A stretch of 64,000 nucleotides of DNA from Helicoverpa zea (GCF_022581195.2 NC_061455.1:7374120-7438119), one strand, 5' to 3'. Positions 24,139 to 36,786 are shown, counted from the stretch's first letter. Numbers and translations are program-made. Notes: generated from the letters alone by a model not told the origin.

Positions 24139-27100
24139 TTAATTACGATATAGTAATGACGTCAACCACTCAGGTCTCGGCTGTGAAGGCTTATACTCCG
24201 AGGGGCTTAGAGCCAGCGGAGACGCAGCATCTGCTAAAGCCACCGAGGACGAGGTCTCTGTCACAGCTATACTAGGCTTTGGTTTCAGTATAGACCGCAA
24301 CTCGTCGTTGTCTGAAGCCCGGTTGCGTTGCAAATTCTCCCGGGTCTCCTTCATCCTTGAAAGTTGTTCTCTCAAACTTCTGTATTCTTCAAGGAACTTT
24401 TCCAACTGCGAAGCTCGGAAATCAAAGTCCTCAATAGGTTGACCTGTCCGAGAATAATCCCGTAACCCGGAAAGGTCAAGGAGTGGTGTGGCAGAGGGCA
24501 CAGTAGGTTGCTCCCTTGAAGGAGAAGCCGGGAGACTAGGATTTCGACGAATTCTATTTCCACCTGTGGAAAGATCTAAAAAACTATTCGACCTCCTGCC
24601 AGATCTTTGCCTGCTTTTTTCATAAGTTCTATCCAAAAAACTAGCAGAGTCTGCACCAGAACTATTTCTCCGACTATTAAGGAGAGGACTACGACTATCG
24701 CCATCCTTTTTTCGTGGTATTGTGTAAAAGTAGTATGGATCATGTTTCATTTCACTTCGTAGGTACGAGGAGGTTCCTAGAGCACTCATTTCGATGAGGT
24801 CGGGGTAATTCTTTTCGCTGTCACTACCAGACAGGTCGTTGTCGAGGCGCTCGCGAGGTCGCGTACGTGGACATGTGCGCCCATTGTTGTTAAACCGACT
24901 GTTTTCAGATAATATCTCTACATGGGCACTCATCATTCCCGTAGAATTGGAGCTCTGCACTGACTCTGACGTGGCATCAGATCTGAAACAACGAACGGGT
25001 TTAATTAAAATATGGCACATGGAAATGGAATAGAATAAAACAATGGAAAATAATGACTGTGTGACGATACGTATTTTCCGTTGCATTGTTTTGCTTAAAT
25101 CAATATCTTGCAAGCGGCCAGAGGGCTCGGAGCAATCAGCAGTCAGCCGACTGCCTCACTAATCGAAACTATACACACATGGAGAGATGATTGGCACAAT
25201 CATTGTACTCGTCCGCCAAAGACGAACAAAGACAATTGAACTATTCAGAATTTACAAAATAAACATTATTCCTTCCCCCGATTGAAGCCCAGACCTCTCT
25301 GTCTGAGACATTAAGCTACTAAACCAAGAGGATTAGACAATAATTACTGAACTAATTTTCTCTCGTGCTCTCTAGGTTTGGGGAGATTTTCATCACGAGC
25401 TCGCCCCACGACCCACGTTAATTTGTAGTAGGTTCGCAATCAGTTGCGATTTAGGCACTTGGCTTAGCATAAGCCCTTACAGACATAAAAACCCAACACA
25501 TAAACGTTTATTGACCAAATAGGATTGTCAAGGCTGTTTAATGTATTAAATCAAACTTCCAATCCTACTTTTTCATACACGGTAGGATCTTATCTTCTAC
25601 ATTAATATAATCTACCTATTCAAATTTTCACACCAACAAAATATGCTTTACGTTATAACATAAAATATTATATTGAAGGTAATAATCCTTTTGTTAACGA
25701 GACGAACATTTCTGATTGTCCTATATTGATAGAATTCGCAAACACCGCAGTAAAACTTCATCTCACTTCGAACAAGTCATATTGTCCCTTATCTGTTATT
25801 GTTTTCTGCGACTCTGAATAGGTATAGGTACTCGTAAATATGTATTCTAGTCGCCACCGTCACAAAACTGAGATTTAACGATGTCAAAGTCTTTGATGCT
25901 TTACATAAATGTAATTTCGATCCCATTTAAAATATGAATACTCTTTGTCACTATTAACTTGTAACAATAGAAATACTAGTACCTTCAAAGTGCTTAGAAA
26001 ATACCGTTTTGTAACCCGCATTTGCTTATGCTATAGAGATTGTATTTCATAATAGGCAAGATCAAATAACCAATTATTATCATAAATTACGTAAGAAATA
26101 TTGAATTACCGTAAATTGTAGTCGCTGAACCGTGGTATGTGTAGATCTCGTTCGGGAATGTTACCCCTTGAGTTTGGCGGCTCAAAGTCAGCCCTGCGCC
26201 ACCCTGCCTCCATCGTCGGCGTCACAGAACACTCCCTTTCCTCCCGCGCCTCGCCTCTTAAATACCCCTCGAACTCATCCTCTGGGTCATGTGATGGCAC
26301 ATTCCTATAGTCACCTCTTTTACGAGCACTATCAGAAGCTATCACCCGTGGCACCTCCGCATTCGTTTTGAAATTCGCTTCTAATTTATCGTAACTATCA
26401 TCGCGATGATTAGTTGTCACTATCTGTTCGTTCCATCTATCTAATTGTCTTTTCTTACGAGTCTCGTATACACACAATCCTATTAAACACGAACTTAACA
26501 CTATCACTGCTGACACGGCCATCCCGGCCATCAGTGCGCGCCCACCAAAACTTTTATTTTCTGGTTTCTTTTCTATTGCTAAACTTAAAATCACCTCGGC
26601 TTTGCCAGCACGATTTTCGGCATTACACGTGTAAGACCCAGCGTCCTGCAAATCTGCCGATTTTATGGTTAAATTACTAGTTTGTCCTTCACTACGTAAC
26701 ATAAAAGCTCTACCAGAATTGACATTATTTGAAGTAGTGTTGGCAAGTAGACGACCCGCTCGGACCCATCTAACTCTCGGTGCAGGCACTCCACTCACTC
26801 GACAAACCAGTGTCACTTCATCACCTTCTAGGCCTTTGAATTGACTTGCTGCGCTTACTTCTGGGTGACAAGCAAAATCCTCTAAATCTAATCGATCCCA
26901 AGATTGAGACATTAACCGTGGTGGCAACGCGCAGTCGGGTACCACTGTTGCTGGGACATTCTTTCTTATCATCCAATCTCGCATGGGTCTCAGAGCACAA
27001 GTACACTCCCACGGATTACTTGCTAGCTCCAAGCCTTTCAAAGACCGCAGCGGCGCTAAGACCGCTACGTGAAGTACTTGAAGTTTATTCTTACTAAGCT

Positions 27101-27629
27101 CCAAATACTCCAAAGAAGATTCGAGTCCTGCGAAACCACGAGGCTCTATTTCGGCTATTTTGCAAGCACTAAGTGTAAGGCGTACTAGATGGGGGAGTGC
27201 TATAAAGGATTCGTCCCCAACTTTCGTAATGGGATTACCACCGAGCCGCAGTTCTCTAAGCTCGGGGATTGAATCGAACGAATGTGAAGGTATTGCTTCC
27301 AGACGGTTGCGAGAGAGGTCCAATTCGACGAGGTTAACAAGCGCTCGGAAAGCGTATTGTCTGATGGTCCGTACGTTGCAAGCGGGGAGGTAGAGGCGCT
27401 GGAGGTTAAGTAGGCCGGCGGCAGCGAAGGCGTCGTCGCGGACGGTGGGCAGGCGGTTCTCCGCCAGGTCGAGCAGCTGCGTGGTGGGGTCGAGGCGCGG
27501 CGGCACGGAGGTGAGGCCGGCGCGGGCGCACAGTGCGGACTCCTTGCCGCTGCGCCACTTGCACTCGCAGTGGCGCGGGCAGTCGGCGGACGCGGCCGCC
27601 GCCAGTGCCAGCACCAGCAGCACCCACAT
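24139..27629 (-). CDS. Kekkon-family LRR and Ig transmembrane protein, two exons
   Basis: Exon one (27629-26110) and exon two (24982-24139) join at CG|A. The donor is GTAATT and the acceptor ttgtttcag; phases match, giving 787 residues. The start is the ATG at 27629, because it opens directly on a signal peptide (MWVLLVLALAAAASA). The longer upstream frame has no ATG. Then follow an LRRNT cap (Cys 17, 21, 23, 34; CECKWRSGKES is Kekkon-like), about six or seven LRRs (50-204), an LRRCT cap (Cys 209, 211, 233, 254), one Ig domain (Cys 276, 335 with DAGSYTC), a membrane helix (about 365-387) and a 400-residue cytoplasmic tail. N-glycosylation sites lie at 297, 319 and 358. The tail is Ser/Arg-rich with a predicted coiled coil at about 695-727. 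It ends SLLYRN, without an obvious PDZ motif. Kekkons are cell-surface proteins; fly Kek1 restrains EGFR. The paralogue is not assigned. Confidence 0.9.
24983..26109 (-). other. intron of the Kekkon-like gene
   Basis: This 1127-base intron has GT and AG ends and a pyrimidine-rich acceptor (cgttgtttcag). It separates the extracellular/transmembrane exon from the cytoplasmic-tail exon. It carries one SINE-like segment at 25275-25345; the rest is AT-rich and featureless. Confidence 0.85.
25275..25345 (-). mobile_element. SINE-like head within the intron
   Basis: On the minus strand TGGTTTAGTAG (plus positions 25316-25326) matches the pol III A-box consensus. A degenerate B-box-like GGGCTTCAATCGG follows (plus positions 25278-25290). 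It looks like a decayed tRNA-derived SINE. No tail or target duplication was seen. Confidence 0.35.
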
Positions 27630-27642
27630 CCCCTGCGCCTGC

Positions 27643-27684
27643 TCACCCAGCGCCGCGGCGTTCGTCTTCACCGCCCAGCGTCAT
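27643..27684 (-). promoter_or_regulatory. 13-codon upstream ORF before the Kekkon-like start
   Basis: An ATG at 27684 opens a short frame ending in TGA at 27645-27643, just 13 bases before the main ATG and in a different frame. If transcribed it could damp translation of the membrane protein. A strong acceptor (gtgtttttgtgcag) with AG at 27705-27704 just upstream suggests the mRNA enters this exon at 27703 from an unseen 5' UTR exon, so the short frame would be in the mRNA. Confidence 0.35.
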
Positions 27685-27704
27685 CCCCCGAACCAAGGGC
27701 ACCC

Positions 27705-28991
27705 TGCACAAAAACACTTCGCTTTAATTATGCTATACTCACATAACTATGCCTATAACTTTATTGTAGTAAATGTAAAGCTACTAAAATAGTAGCTTTG
27801 AGTAATATTAGTTTCAGTCTTGAAAGTCAGGACTTTTAGTCTATAAATGAAAAATATGGTATGAATATTATTTAGAAACATATATTGCGTAGAAAGACGT
27901 AAACATATAGAGTACGTTCGAACTTTTATCCATTCAGGTATCTAAACAGACATATTTGGACAAGTGCTATTTCAGATTTTGTTTTTACTTCACGCCTACT
28001 CTGTGTTACTACCTAGAGGGGCCCGTAATAATAATATTTTATATGTAATATCTTAGCCGTCAACAAAAATATTTTTATTAGATACCTACTTAGTTACATT
28101 TTGCGGCTGGCTATAAACTTTATGTCGTTACAGCTTGACCGAAAAAAGGAAAAAAAATGGTTCCATACCCTGAAGTTTATAGAGGTTACTATAGAATCAT
28201 AATATAAAGACAGTGCTATAGCCTCGTGGAGATTATATTTGTTATAAACTACATAGTGGCTTCTAACAGTACTTGACAATGCCATTAACGTTTTATATGA
28301 AGGTTGTAAATGAGAATGAAACTTAGGTTTGCAGGTTATACGATATGTTGGTGATAGACAAGGAATGAGATCGAATGGAGCTCACCACGACTTTGTAGAG
28401 GTAAGCTCTCGTGCCAAATATTACTTTACAGCTTTGCGGTTGTTATGCAAATACTGTTATCAGTTCGGGCACCTAAATACCGACATTGTTGTTCAACCCC
28501 GCTATTATGGTTAAATAGAACTTTCAACTTGTCTGGCGATGTTTCCAACCAATGCTTTCAGGTAAGAAATTGTATTACACTCAATGTTACCGTGCGCACT
28601 TATCGGTATACTCTCGAGAGCATAATTGTTTTTTATTTGTTTCCGATAAAATGTGACAATGAAGCTTTCTATAGAATTGCTGTTTCGATATTGTATGTTA
28701 CTTACTGTGCTAGCGACACCTGTAACTGTCAATTTAGAGTGCAGTCTACAATTCTGCATAATGGATATTAAAAAGATTGTAAGTATACAATATTGTAACT
28801 TTTGTATGTATGTGGAAAGATAGCAATAGGAAAAATAGCTTTGAATTGCTTTTAGGGACCATTATGGGCATAGACCCCTCAAAACCTAAGCCCTTCGAAG
28901 TGGAGCAAAAAAAAAGCAAATCGAAGAGACTGATACTCACGACAATGCCTCATACTGACATGCTTTTGTAACTTATGCAGATGACATGACT
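27705..28991. other. non-coding stretch upstream of the Kekkon-like gene
   Basis: This is probably an intron or the promoter side of the Kekkon-like gene. No non-coding first exon could be placed. Several overlapping frames on both strands at 28445-28771 look like chance. Confidence 0.4.
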
Positions 28992-29169
28992 CTAATAGTA
29001 TAAATGCGAAAGTAGCTCTGCATGTCTGTCTGTCAAACATGCACACCAAAACTACTCAACTGATTTATGTGTAATTAGAATTTAGATAGTCTACTAGCGC
29101 CTGAGAAAGGTGGCTAGTTTTTATCCGGCTGTGGGAAGTCGTATACCCGAGATGCTTTTGGAACGCTAG
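28992..29169 (+). mobile_element. diverged Helitron-like repeat
   Basis: It begins CTAATAGTATAAATGCGAAAG with a short GTCT run and an AAACTACTCAACTGATTT block, as in the copy at 8721. It ends in CTAG followed by T at 29166-29170. At 178 bp it is an internally deleted or old copy. Confidence 0.45.
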
Positions 29170-29469
29170 TATACAATAAGCGACCTGTTTTGATATACAA
29201 ACATAGGTAGATCCTTTTTATTTTATTCATTCATACCTTTATTTCAGACAACTAGAAATTAGGCCCTAGAAAAGACAAATTCATAGTTATTAATAACAAT
29301 ACCTTCTTATAAACTAATACCTACATAAAATAATAATAACGTTACTATTTTTATCTGAAACGATTCTGAAATATGTACTTGAAAATGCCTACTTATGTAC
29401 CAACTAGTTTGCTAGTTAATATTACCTAGAAACTGTAGGCAAAATTCTCCGTAAGAGTACATACAAATA
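29170..29469. other. AT-rich spacer
   Basis: Nothing is recognised between the Helitron-like repeat and the foldback element. Confidence 0.5.
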
Positions 29470-31096
29470 CACTCTTTTGCAAAAAAAGCGGGCACCTATG
29501 CGAAATCTTGGTTTTGAGGACTTTACGTGCATTTGAAAGGGTTTTAATAACTGTAGGATGTTACTAGCATCAAAAGAGTTATCCAGGCATGCGTGAGAGT
29601 GTATTCTAAATTTGAATTTTGGAGAAATGCTAAGAAACTGGTTAAACCTTGTTTGGGACTAATTCCTGGTAGAAAGTTCGTCGGCGTTTTGAAAAGTTTT
29701 TGACGTGATTTTCAGAAAACTGATATTGCAGTTTTAATTAATGTTTAATGGACCTTTTTTTTACATCAATTTTTTTTTTAAGAACTATGCGTCTTTGATA
29801 AAATTTTCACCTGCTCTGAAAGGTCTATAATGATGGTTGATGGCAATGTTAAGGGTTTCGGTATTTTTGTGTAAAGCGTTCTATTGTTTAGATATTGTTC
29901 TCAAACGGTTAAAAATATCCCTTTCTCATAAATAAACACTATTTAGAGGTGTATCATTACTTTGGGCTGCAACAAAACCAATTTAAAGTCAGCAGTGCCG
30001 TTCACAACACAGTCCTATCAGACTACATACAATAGACATACAATAGACATATACAATAGACATTTAAAAAATACCGAACTTTGTCATAAATGTTAAATTA
30101 ACCATATGAAAAATGTTGAGGAGGGTTAAACCTATCCAGACAGTAAAATTATTGCCGCGTTGAAGCTCTCGATAACTCCATAGGTGTCGGGTAAATAAAC
30201 GATGTTTTGGCTGAAAGAGTGTCTTGAATTCAAAATTATTGGCCGAAGGTATGTTTCTTAACAAATGAGCAGGTAGCCAATTATTGTTCATGATTTAAGC
30301 AGGAAAGTTCTGTAGATACACAAAAACCTCGGCGCAGGCAAGTTTGTTTAACAAAATGTCCGTTTGATGAAAACATGTTATTTGAACGCTCAGACTCATA
30401 GATCTTCAGAGGTCCACGGGGTTTCTCCAGAGGCGAAGTAGTTTAAAAATCAGTGATTACGAGACCTTAAGACCTCATGCTTACAGTCTATCCGTTATTT
30501 TCTGTATTTTGTAGAATTTAAAAATTTTTCAAAATGTCAAAGTCTGATAGGAGATGAGTTGTGATCCGCACTGCTAACTTTAAATTGGTTTTGTTGCAGC
30601 CCAAAGTACTGAGCCTCCTCTAAATTGTGTTTATTTATAAGAAAGGGATATTTTAAACCGCGTGAGAACAATATCTAAACAATAGAAGGCTTTACACAAA
30701 AATACCGAAACTCTTAACATTGCCATTAACCATCATTGTAGACCATTTAAAGTAGGTGACAATTTTATCAAAGACGAATAGTTCTTAAAAAAAAATTTGA
30801 TGTAAAAAAAAGGTCCATTAAACATTAATTAAAACTGCAATATCAGTTTTCTGAAAATCACGTCAAAAACTTTTCAAAACGCCGACGAACTTTCTACCAG
30901 GAATTAGTCCCGAGCAAGGTTTAACCAGTTTCTTAGCATTTCTCCAAAATTCAAATTTAGAATACACTCTCACGCATGCCTGGATAAATTTTTTGATGCT
31001 AGTAACATCCTGTAGTTATTAAAACTCTTTCAAATACATGTAAAGTCCTTAAAACCAAGATTTCGCATAGGTGCCCGCTTTTTTTGCAAAAGAGTT
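29470..31096. mobile_element. 1.6-kb foldback element with ~555-bp inverted arms, TA target
   Basis: The left arm (29470-30024) and right arm (30541-31096) are inverted copies differing only at scattered positions. They start CACTCTTTTGC and AACTCTTTTGC and continue AAAAAAAGCGGGCACC. TA is present immediately outside both ends (29468-29469 and 31097-31098), as for Tc1/mariner-type insertions. The 516-base middle has stops in all frames and no recognisable transposase, so it is non-autonomous. It includes three copies of an ACAATAGACAT motif at about 30026-30062. A transcript through it could form a hairpin of more than 500 bp. Confidence 0.8.
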
Positions 31097-31098
31097 TA

Positions 31099-33344
31099 TT
31101 TTGTCTACCTATGTTAATGCAAATATTTGTGTGCTCAGTAGTTTTCCGCAAGGAATCTAATCTTTCGCTGTGGGTGGCGTAAAAGGTAACTAGGTTGGAG
31201 TAAATGCTACAATCACCATTTTTTTCGCTAAATGTGCGGGTGATAGCAATATTCTCAAACAAACGTTCACATTATCGCTCTAACAGGATTTTTGTTACAC
31301 TTTTAAAGGTTTCAATGTGATTAGAATCTTATAGAATTCTATCTCAACTCCTTTTCCTCGAATAACGCGTAGAAGCTTATTCTGACTAAAAGTACACTCT
31401 CACCAATCATTAAATCGAAAGTGCTCTATGAGTGCTCAAAAAGTGGACCCTACCATTAGCGTTAGATTTTCCCTTATTTCGATCGCAAATGTCTTTTACC
31501 ATTTCTCGGACGCCGAATGAAAAAAAAAGATTCGGATAAAACGAAAAAACCTGTCTTTACGAGGAACGTATTTCACTCAGATAATGATTAAGTAGTAGGT
31601 AGATGTTTGAATATCTTCAAAATAGCGGTATGTTTCCGCAACTACGGTAAATCAAAGTGATTTCCCGCGGGGATTGAAAAACACTTTGAAACCAAGCATG
31701 AAATGAAGTCGCGACAACGAAACCGTGCACGACAACTCACTGTCAGTGCTACTAAATACGACGTCACATATATCGCAGTTTAGATACAATGCATAAAATC
31801 AACTGTCCTTCGCAAATCACTGCCCCATTTGCATATGCCTTGAACTCGTGCCGCTGCCGACTGTACGGCACGCCTAATTGCACCGCAACAAATCTGTGGC
31901 GCACTGTACCCCCACAACTCTATGGCTCGACGTGCACACCTAATGGCTGCCACTCCGATCACGCAACACTCGCGTGTTTCGTTTCATTCACGTACGAGTA
32001 CCTTATATGCAATGTATGATTATTCGATTCCACGTGTTATAAGGCCTGCATGCCGCGGGGGCAATGTAGGACACGAGGTCATATACTTCGCACACATACA
32101 CAGCAAAAGGGTTCACTCTGAACGATGTACTCATTTAAATAGCTATCTTGGGACTATTAATAAACTGTAGCTCACAAACACTGTTTGTTTCATGTTGTTT
32201 TTCTATTAACAGTTTTTTACGGAACGAAAATAAACATTTTGGCTATAAAGATACTATAAAACTATAGAGGACGGGTAAATAAACGTCCTGACGATTTATG
32301 TCCAATAATGAAATTGCAGGCCAAAGCTAGTCCACATTTTAATCCTTTGATAGTCGTTTACGCCGAACTGAATCTGCCCTCTGACGCAGTACTAGATTTA
32401 TGGTTAAAATACACTAACTGGAAATCTATAGGCAGATAATCCCAGCGTAGCGTGCTGATACATTGTAATAAACGTTAATGTCGAATCATTTGACAGTCTT
32501 CCAAACAAAAAACTCGCCCTTTAGATAAAAGGGTTTTTTTTAATACACATCACCCCTGGTTCATCCCTAAGTCCACAAAACTCTGTGAATAATTTAAAAT
32601 CAATTGGATTGCTCCAATAATCCGGAACTTTCTCGTGAAAAATTTTGTACTTTGAACAAAAGGGTAGCGCGGGAACTTATTCAATCATTTCACACGTAAT
32701 AGCATCGGTCACTTCCAATTCATGAGATAATTCGCTAGTAGGCAAAGTGTCACAATTGCTTAAGATTAATCCTGAGGGTATTTCAGGCCTACGAGGAAAA
32801 ATAAAGGACTCATTGTGCCTCTTTTAGTGGGACGTTAAAATTAATTTACTTTTGTGTACGGAGCCGTGGGTCACTTCTTGTTATTCAAAAGGTGAATAGT
32901 TGTGTTTCTTTATCCTCTTTGTTTAATATTGAGAAGGCACTTCTGGTTTCTACAGCAACGCTAGTATAATTAAATATTATATAAATTCAGAAGGCCAAAC
33001 GCCATTAAAAATAGTAAGGAGGGACTTATCTTTACGAGTTGTTGTAATAAATGTTTGTTATTTTATAGCGGAAGGTCTTTCCAAATTGAAACAATAAATC
33101 TTTGTTATAAGCTATAATAAATAGTCCCGAGGAAATAATATTGGAGCGATTTTATTTATTTTTGGTAACAAGCGAGCTTACGAAATAGATCTAATATTAT
33201 TGTAAATGTTCACTGGACGTATCTACTAAGTATTTTAGGTGCACGTTTATAAAATAAATATATCATAGTAGAATAATGAATTTCAGCTAGTGAAGTTCAA
33301 GTTAATTAATACTAACATAACAAAGTTTGCAACTTTATTTCAAA
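31099..33344. other. non-coding stretch
   Basis: No gene is recognised. Overlapping frames on both strands near 31780-32170 lie in a slightly GC-richer patch but match no known family. Confidence 0.45.
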
Positions 33345-33545
33345 TTAGCCGTTTTCCCCGCGGTTTCACCCGCATCCCGTGGTAACTACTGCCCGAACCG
33401 GGATAAAATATAGCCTATGTTACTCGTGGATAATGTAGCTTTCGAATGGTGAAAGAATTTTTAAAAACGGTTCAGTAGTTTTTGAGCGTATTCATTATAA
33501 CCAAACAAACAAACAAAGTTTTCCTCTTTATAATATTAGTATAGA
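33345..33545 (-). mobile_element. non-autonomous Helitron, near-complete short copy
   Basis: On the minus strand it starts TCTATACTAATATTATAAA at 33545 and ends GGGGAAAACGGCTAA at 33345, followed by T. A GCGG...CCGC stem lies just before the end. A TC start, a CTRR end, a subterminal hairpin and a following T are Helitron hallmarks. The internal blocks (AAAAACTACTGAACC and CATTCGAAAGCTACATTATC) are widespread in lepidopteran genomes. Confidence 0.65.
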
Positions 33546-33551
33546 AGTATA

Positions 33552-33602
33552 GACAAACAAACAAACAAACAAAGTTTTCCTCTTTATAATATTAGAATAG
33601 AT
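33552..33602 (-). mobile_element. tandem duplicate of the Helitron 5' end
   Basis: The block ACAAAGTTTTCCTCTTTATA followed by ATATTAGAATAG repeats the terminal 40-50 bases of the adjacent element after a run of CAAA units. It is a truncated second copy beginning at the same terminus. Confidence 0.5.
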
Positions 33603-36567
33603 TAATCAAAACTAATATGTATTGTGAAAATAATGTGCAAAATTGATGTCTATTCAATTAGGGTTTATTTTTTACTAAAATTCTATTTTTTGCTCGCTTT
33701 GCATTCTTTTTCTTTGTATACATTTGTCGGCACATTTCGATCCAAATCACCTACCGGGCCAAGGTAAGAGGAAGCCCATACAAGTTCGTGACCCTAGTGT
33801 GCAATATGTGCGTACTAACATTTTAGGGGAAATTTCTTTGTAAGCATTATTGAAACAGACCGACAGGCTGATGACGACGGACAAATTCATCTGCTAGTGT
33901 ACGAAGAAAGAATACTAATAGGTAGTGAGGTCTTTAGGGTCCCGATCGAGATTGCAACAACTGACTAAGATGTACACAGAGCTAAGCTGTGAACAAATAC
34001 GATTGACCAAATAAACTTGAACGCTGAAATCCGTCTTTAACCTAGCTCCGCTTTCCAGAAAGTTCTAAGATAAAATATTTATTTTCACTCACTTTTCGTG
34101 TTACAGATTAGAATGTTATATAAATATAAATCGGGGAAGTGATAACGAAATTAATAATATGTGAACATTATTACTCTTTCTTACTGTAGTGGGTAAAGCT
34201 TGAACTATGGATTTATTAATAAGCAATTCGAAACTACGATTACACAATTTATCTAAAAATACAACATTATTACATGGATGATATAACGGCCGAAAAAGTT
34301 TATAAAACATCTGTTAATTCTGTAAACATATTGTTCAACACAAACCTTACAATTAAATACTTTATTTTCTTAGAACATTATAAAACGGTTTCTAACAAAA
34401 CCTATTGTTCTATGTTTCCAGTAAAGCACCTGGTTTTACATCTAGTTCATACTAAATTAATCAAGTTAAAACAACTGCGAAACAGTAGAAGTAGGGCGGC
34501 GGTAACTACACCCAATATTTCCATTATCTCTTATATATGCAAATATATTTTCATTATAAAGTTTCTCTATTAATATTGTAGAATGAAAGGTGTGAAATAT
34601 GAACAGAGCTTATGTTTTTTTTTTGTTGTAAAATAACGGTTGTTTTCCCTGAAGAGAAGTAAAAGCGAACCTTTGTTACGTTTCATTTTGTCATTTTAAG
34701 TTTCATATAATAATAATCGAATACAAATTGGGAGGCCCTGGCGGCTACTGAGAAAAAAAATAACACACATGTAGTACTATGTTTTATATAAAACCCCCAA
34801 CAATACCACTTGTTATTTCGTTATAATGGGTGTATTTAAGTCAGTGTAAATAATAACACTGTTCATACGTGTCACAAAATACCAACACATTAGAAACCAA
34901 TCAATCAATTCTATGTACCTACGGTTCCGCAAGGCAAACAGCATTTTTATAGGTATATAAATATTGAACAAACTAAACCAATATTTACAAACCATATTTG
35001 TATTTCCTGAACCAATAATCTCATGTTCTATAAGTTATGGACTAGCAACTTGCCTTCGCTCGTAACATTGTAATTTCCATCCTTGTAATTTTCAATTAGT
35101 TTTCGTAGTGGAACAAATATGTACATAGTTTACAATCTTGCGTGACGAGCGAAATCGTTATTTTCATAATTACGAAGTCATTAATGTCTTGACGACACCC
35201 CACTGGAGCACAAACACGAGAGGGGCAATCTAGCGCGAATACCCACCTTCCTCTAGTGTTGACACTTATTGCTCAATCTTAGAATACGTGAGCGTATACA
35301 CATTTACATAAACATAGCCACAACAACTTAGTCCATCTGTTTATGTCAGAAATGTATGCAGGCTTTCGTACGGAAAATAACTTATGAAATTCACGAAACC
35401 TTAGTAATTTATCATTGTAATTATTTATTGTAGTTACCTTTTTGTAAACGGTTCTCTGTCTAATATGGCCCGGCTATGGCTAATATACCCGCTCGATGGA
35501 ACATTAATAACTTTTTTCTATCTACCAAAAACAAACACAACCTATTTCTCGCCTCGGCTCTTTCTACTATAAATCCTAGTCATGTACGTTTGAAGTGCTG
35601 TTGAAAAATACATTTATGATATTATTATTGTCACAGCAAAATGGAAAACCGAGCCTTTGAATGTTTTCCGTGAAGTGCGTCAATACGGCTACATAACAGT
35701 AAAAGTAACATCTTACTTAGCTCACGCTGGTGGTACGACCACTAAAAACACAACGAGTAAAAACCATAGGAACGCATCTCCCGCCGTTAACTCTTATGGT
35801 ATTGCTCTGCTCTGAACGCTGTTTTCCTACACTTTCAGGACGGAATGGGAAATTTCCCAGATCACATATTGGTTTTACCTAATCTTCACTTTGAGCGGTA
35901 CAACATAGAATTTATCGAATCGGATATTCGAAGCGGATAATCTTCAATAGGGGATCCAGCGGTCAGCACCACATTCCCGTGGCTTTTGTTGAGCGTGCGT
36001 GTCGAATTTTATCCGCAAATGGCAACATTTGTTTTATAGGATACTATCATGCTGTGACGGCCCTTAGATTCATACATAAAACCATGTGGAACTCATGGAT
36101 TTTATATTTCATTCCCTCGCGTTACGTCTTCGCATACCCTCTGTGCTTTCAAACATCTGACAGTTTGCTTGAGCCCGTCATGTTTGAGAGAAAGCTCGTA
36201 CGACAAATCCCGACGTCTTCCTCGGGTTTTAACGTTTCATTATAATGGCTGTTAAAATTCCAAAAGAACTGATTTTATGAACAAATAGGTATTTATTTTT
36301 TAAACTTTTAGGCAGATATTATGTGCCTACTATAATGAATATCCAGGCTAAGCCAGCATATGGCAGATAGAGTCATAAAAAAGGCCATGTGTCACTAGAT
36401 CCGATCGAAATGTACCCTGGATTATGTTAATCCCGGCCATCAGCTGCTTTTGTATGCAAAAATTCGTTTCGCTCTCTAGTTATATTGTGATATGTGGTAG
36501 CCAATAAAGGCAACTTACAAATAGGTACTTTATAAACAGAGATGTATTGTAAAAAATAACAATACAA
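33603..36567. other. non-coding stretch
   Basis: No gene or repeat family is recognised. A 99-codon ATG frame at 34274-34573 is low-complexity and overlapped by an opposite-strand frame at its start. I regard it as chance. Confidence 0.45.
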
Positions 36568-36583
36568 TGTATAGTGTTCAATA

Positions 36584-36696
36584 ATGGAGGTCAGGCAGGG
36601 CAGTCGCTCCTTGTAAAGCACTAGTACTCAGCTACATCCGGTTAGACTGGAAGCCGACCCCAACATAGTTTGAGAAAAAGGCTCGGAGGATGATGA
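36584..36696 (+). mobile_element. 5'-truncated retro-insertion with 16-bp target duplication
   Basis: The body contains GGCAGTCGCTCCTTGTAAAG, GGAAGCCGACCCCAAC and a GGCTCGGAGGATGATGATG tail. It is shared with 41221-41472 and 53185-53328. TGTATAGTGTTCAATA occurs on both sides (36568-36583 and 36697-36712), a clear retrotransposition footprint. It is the 3' end of a lepidopteran non-LTR element or SINE. Confidence 0.75.
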
Positions 36697-36786
36697 TGTA
36701 TAGTGTTCAATAGGTAACAGTACTGTACTGTTTCGCTTAGAGCTATTTAATTCTACTTAATTAAACTAATACGCATATCTAAGCCC

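Noticed and set aside
24983..25113. Independent ORF start at 25113 for the tail exon
   Set aside because: The first 44 codons read through the intron acceptor. The acceptor at 24983 and the phase match to exon one explain the frame better.
27200..27646. Long alternative frames on both strands over the LRR region
   Set aside because: They are Arg/Pro/Ala-rich shadows of the GC-rich Kekkon coding sequence.
27630..27671. N-terminal extension of the Kekkon-like frame to 27671
   Set aside because: The frame there opens on GTG, not ATG, and the extension would bury the signal peptide. The ATG at 27629 opens directly on it.
34274..34573. 99-codon plus-strand ATG frame
   Set aside because: It is AT-driven low-complexity sequence overlapped at its start by an opposite-strand frame.
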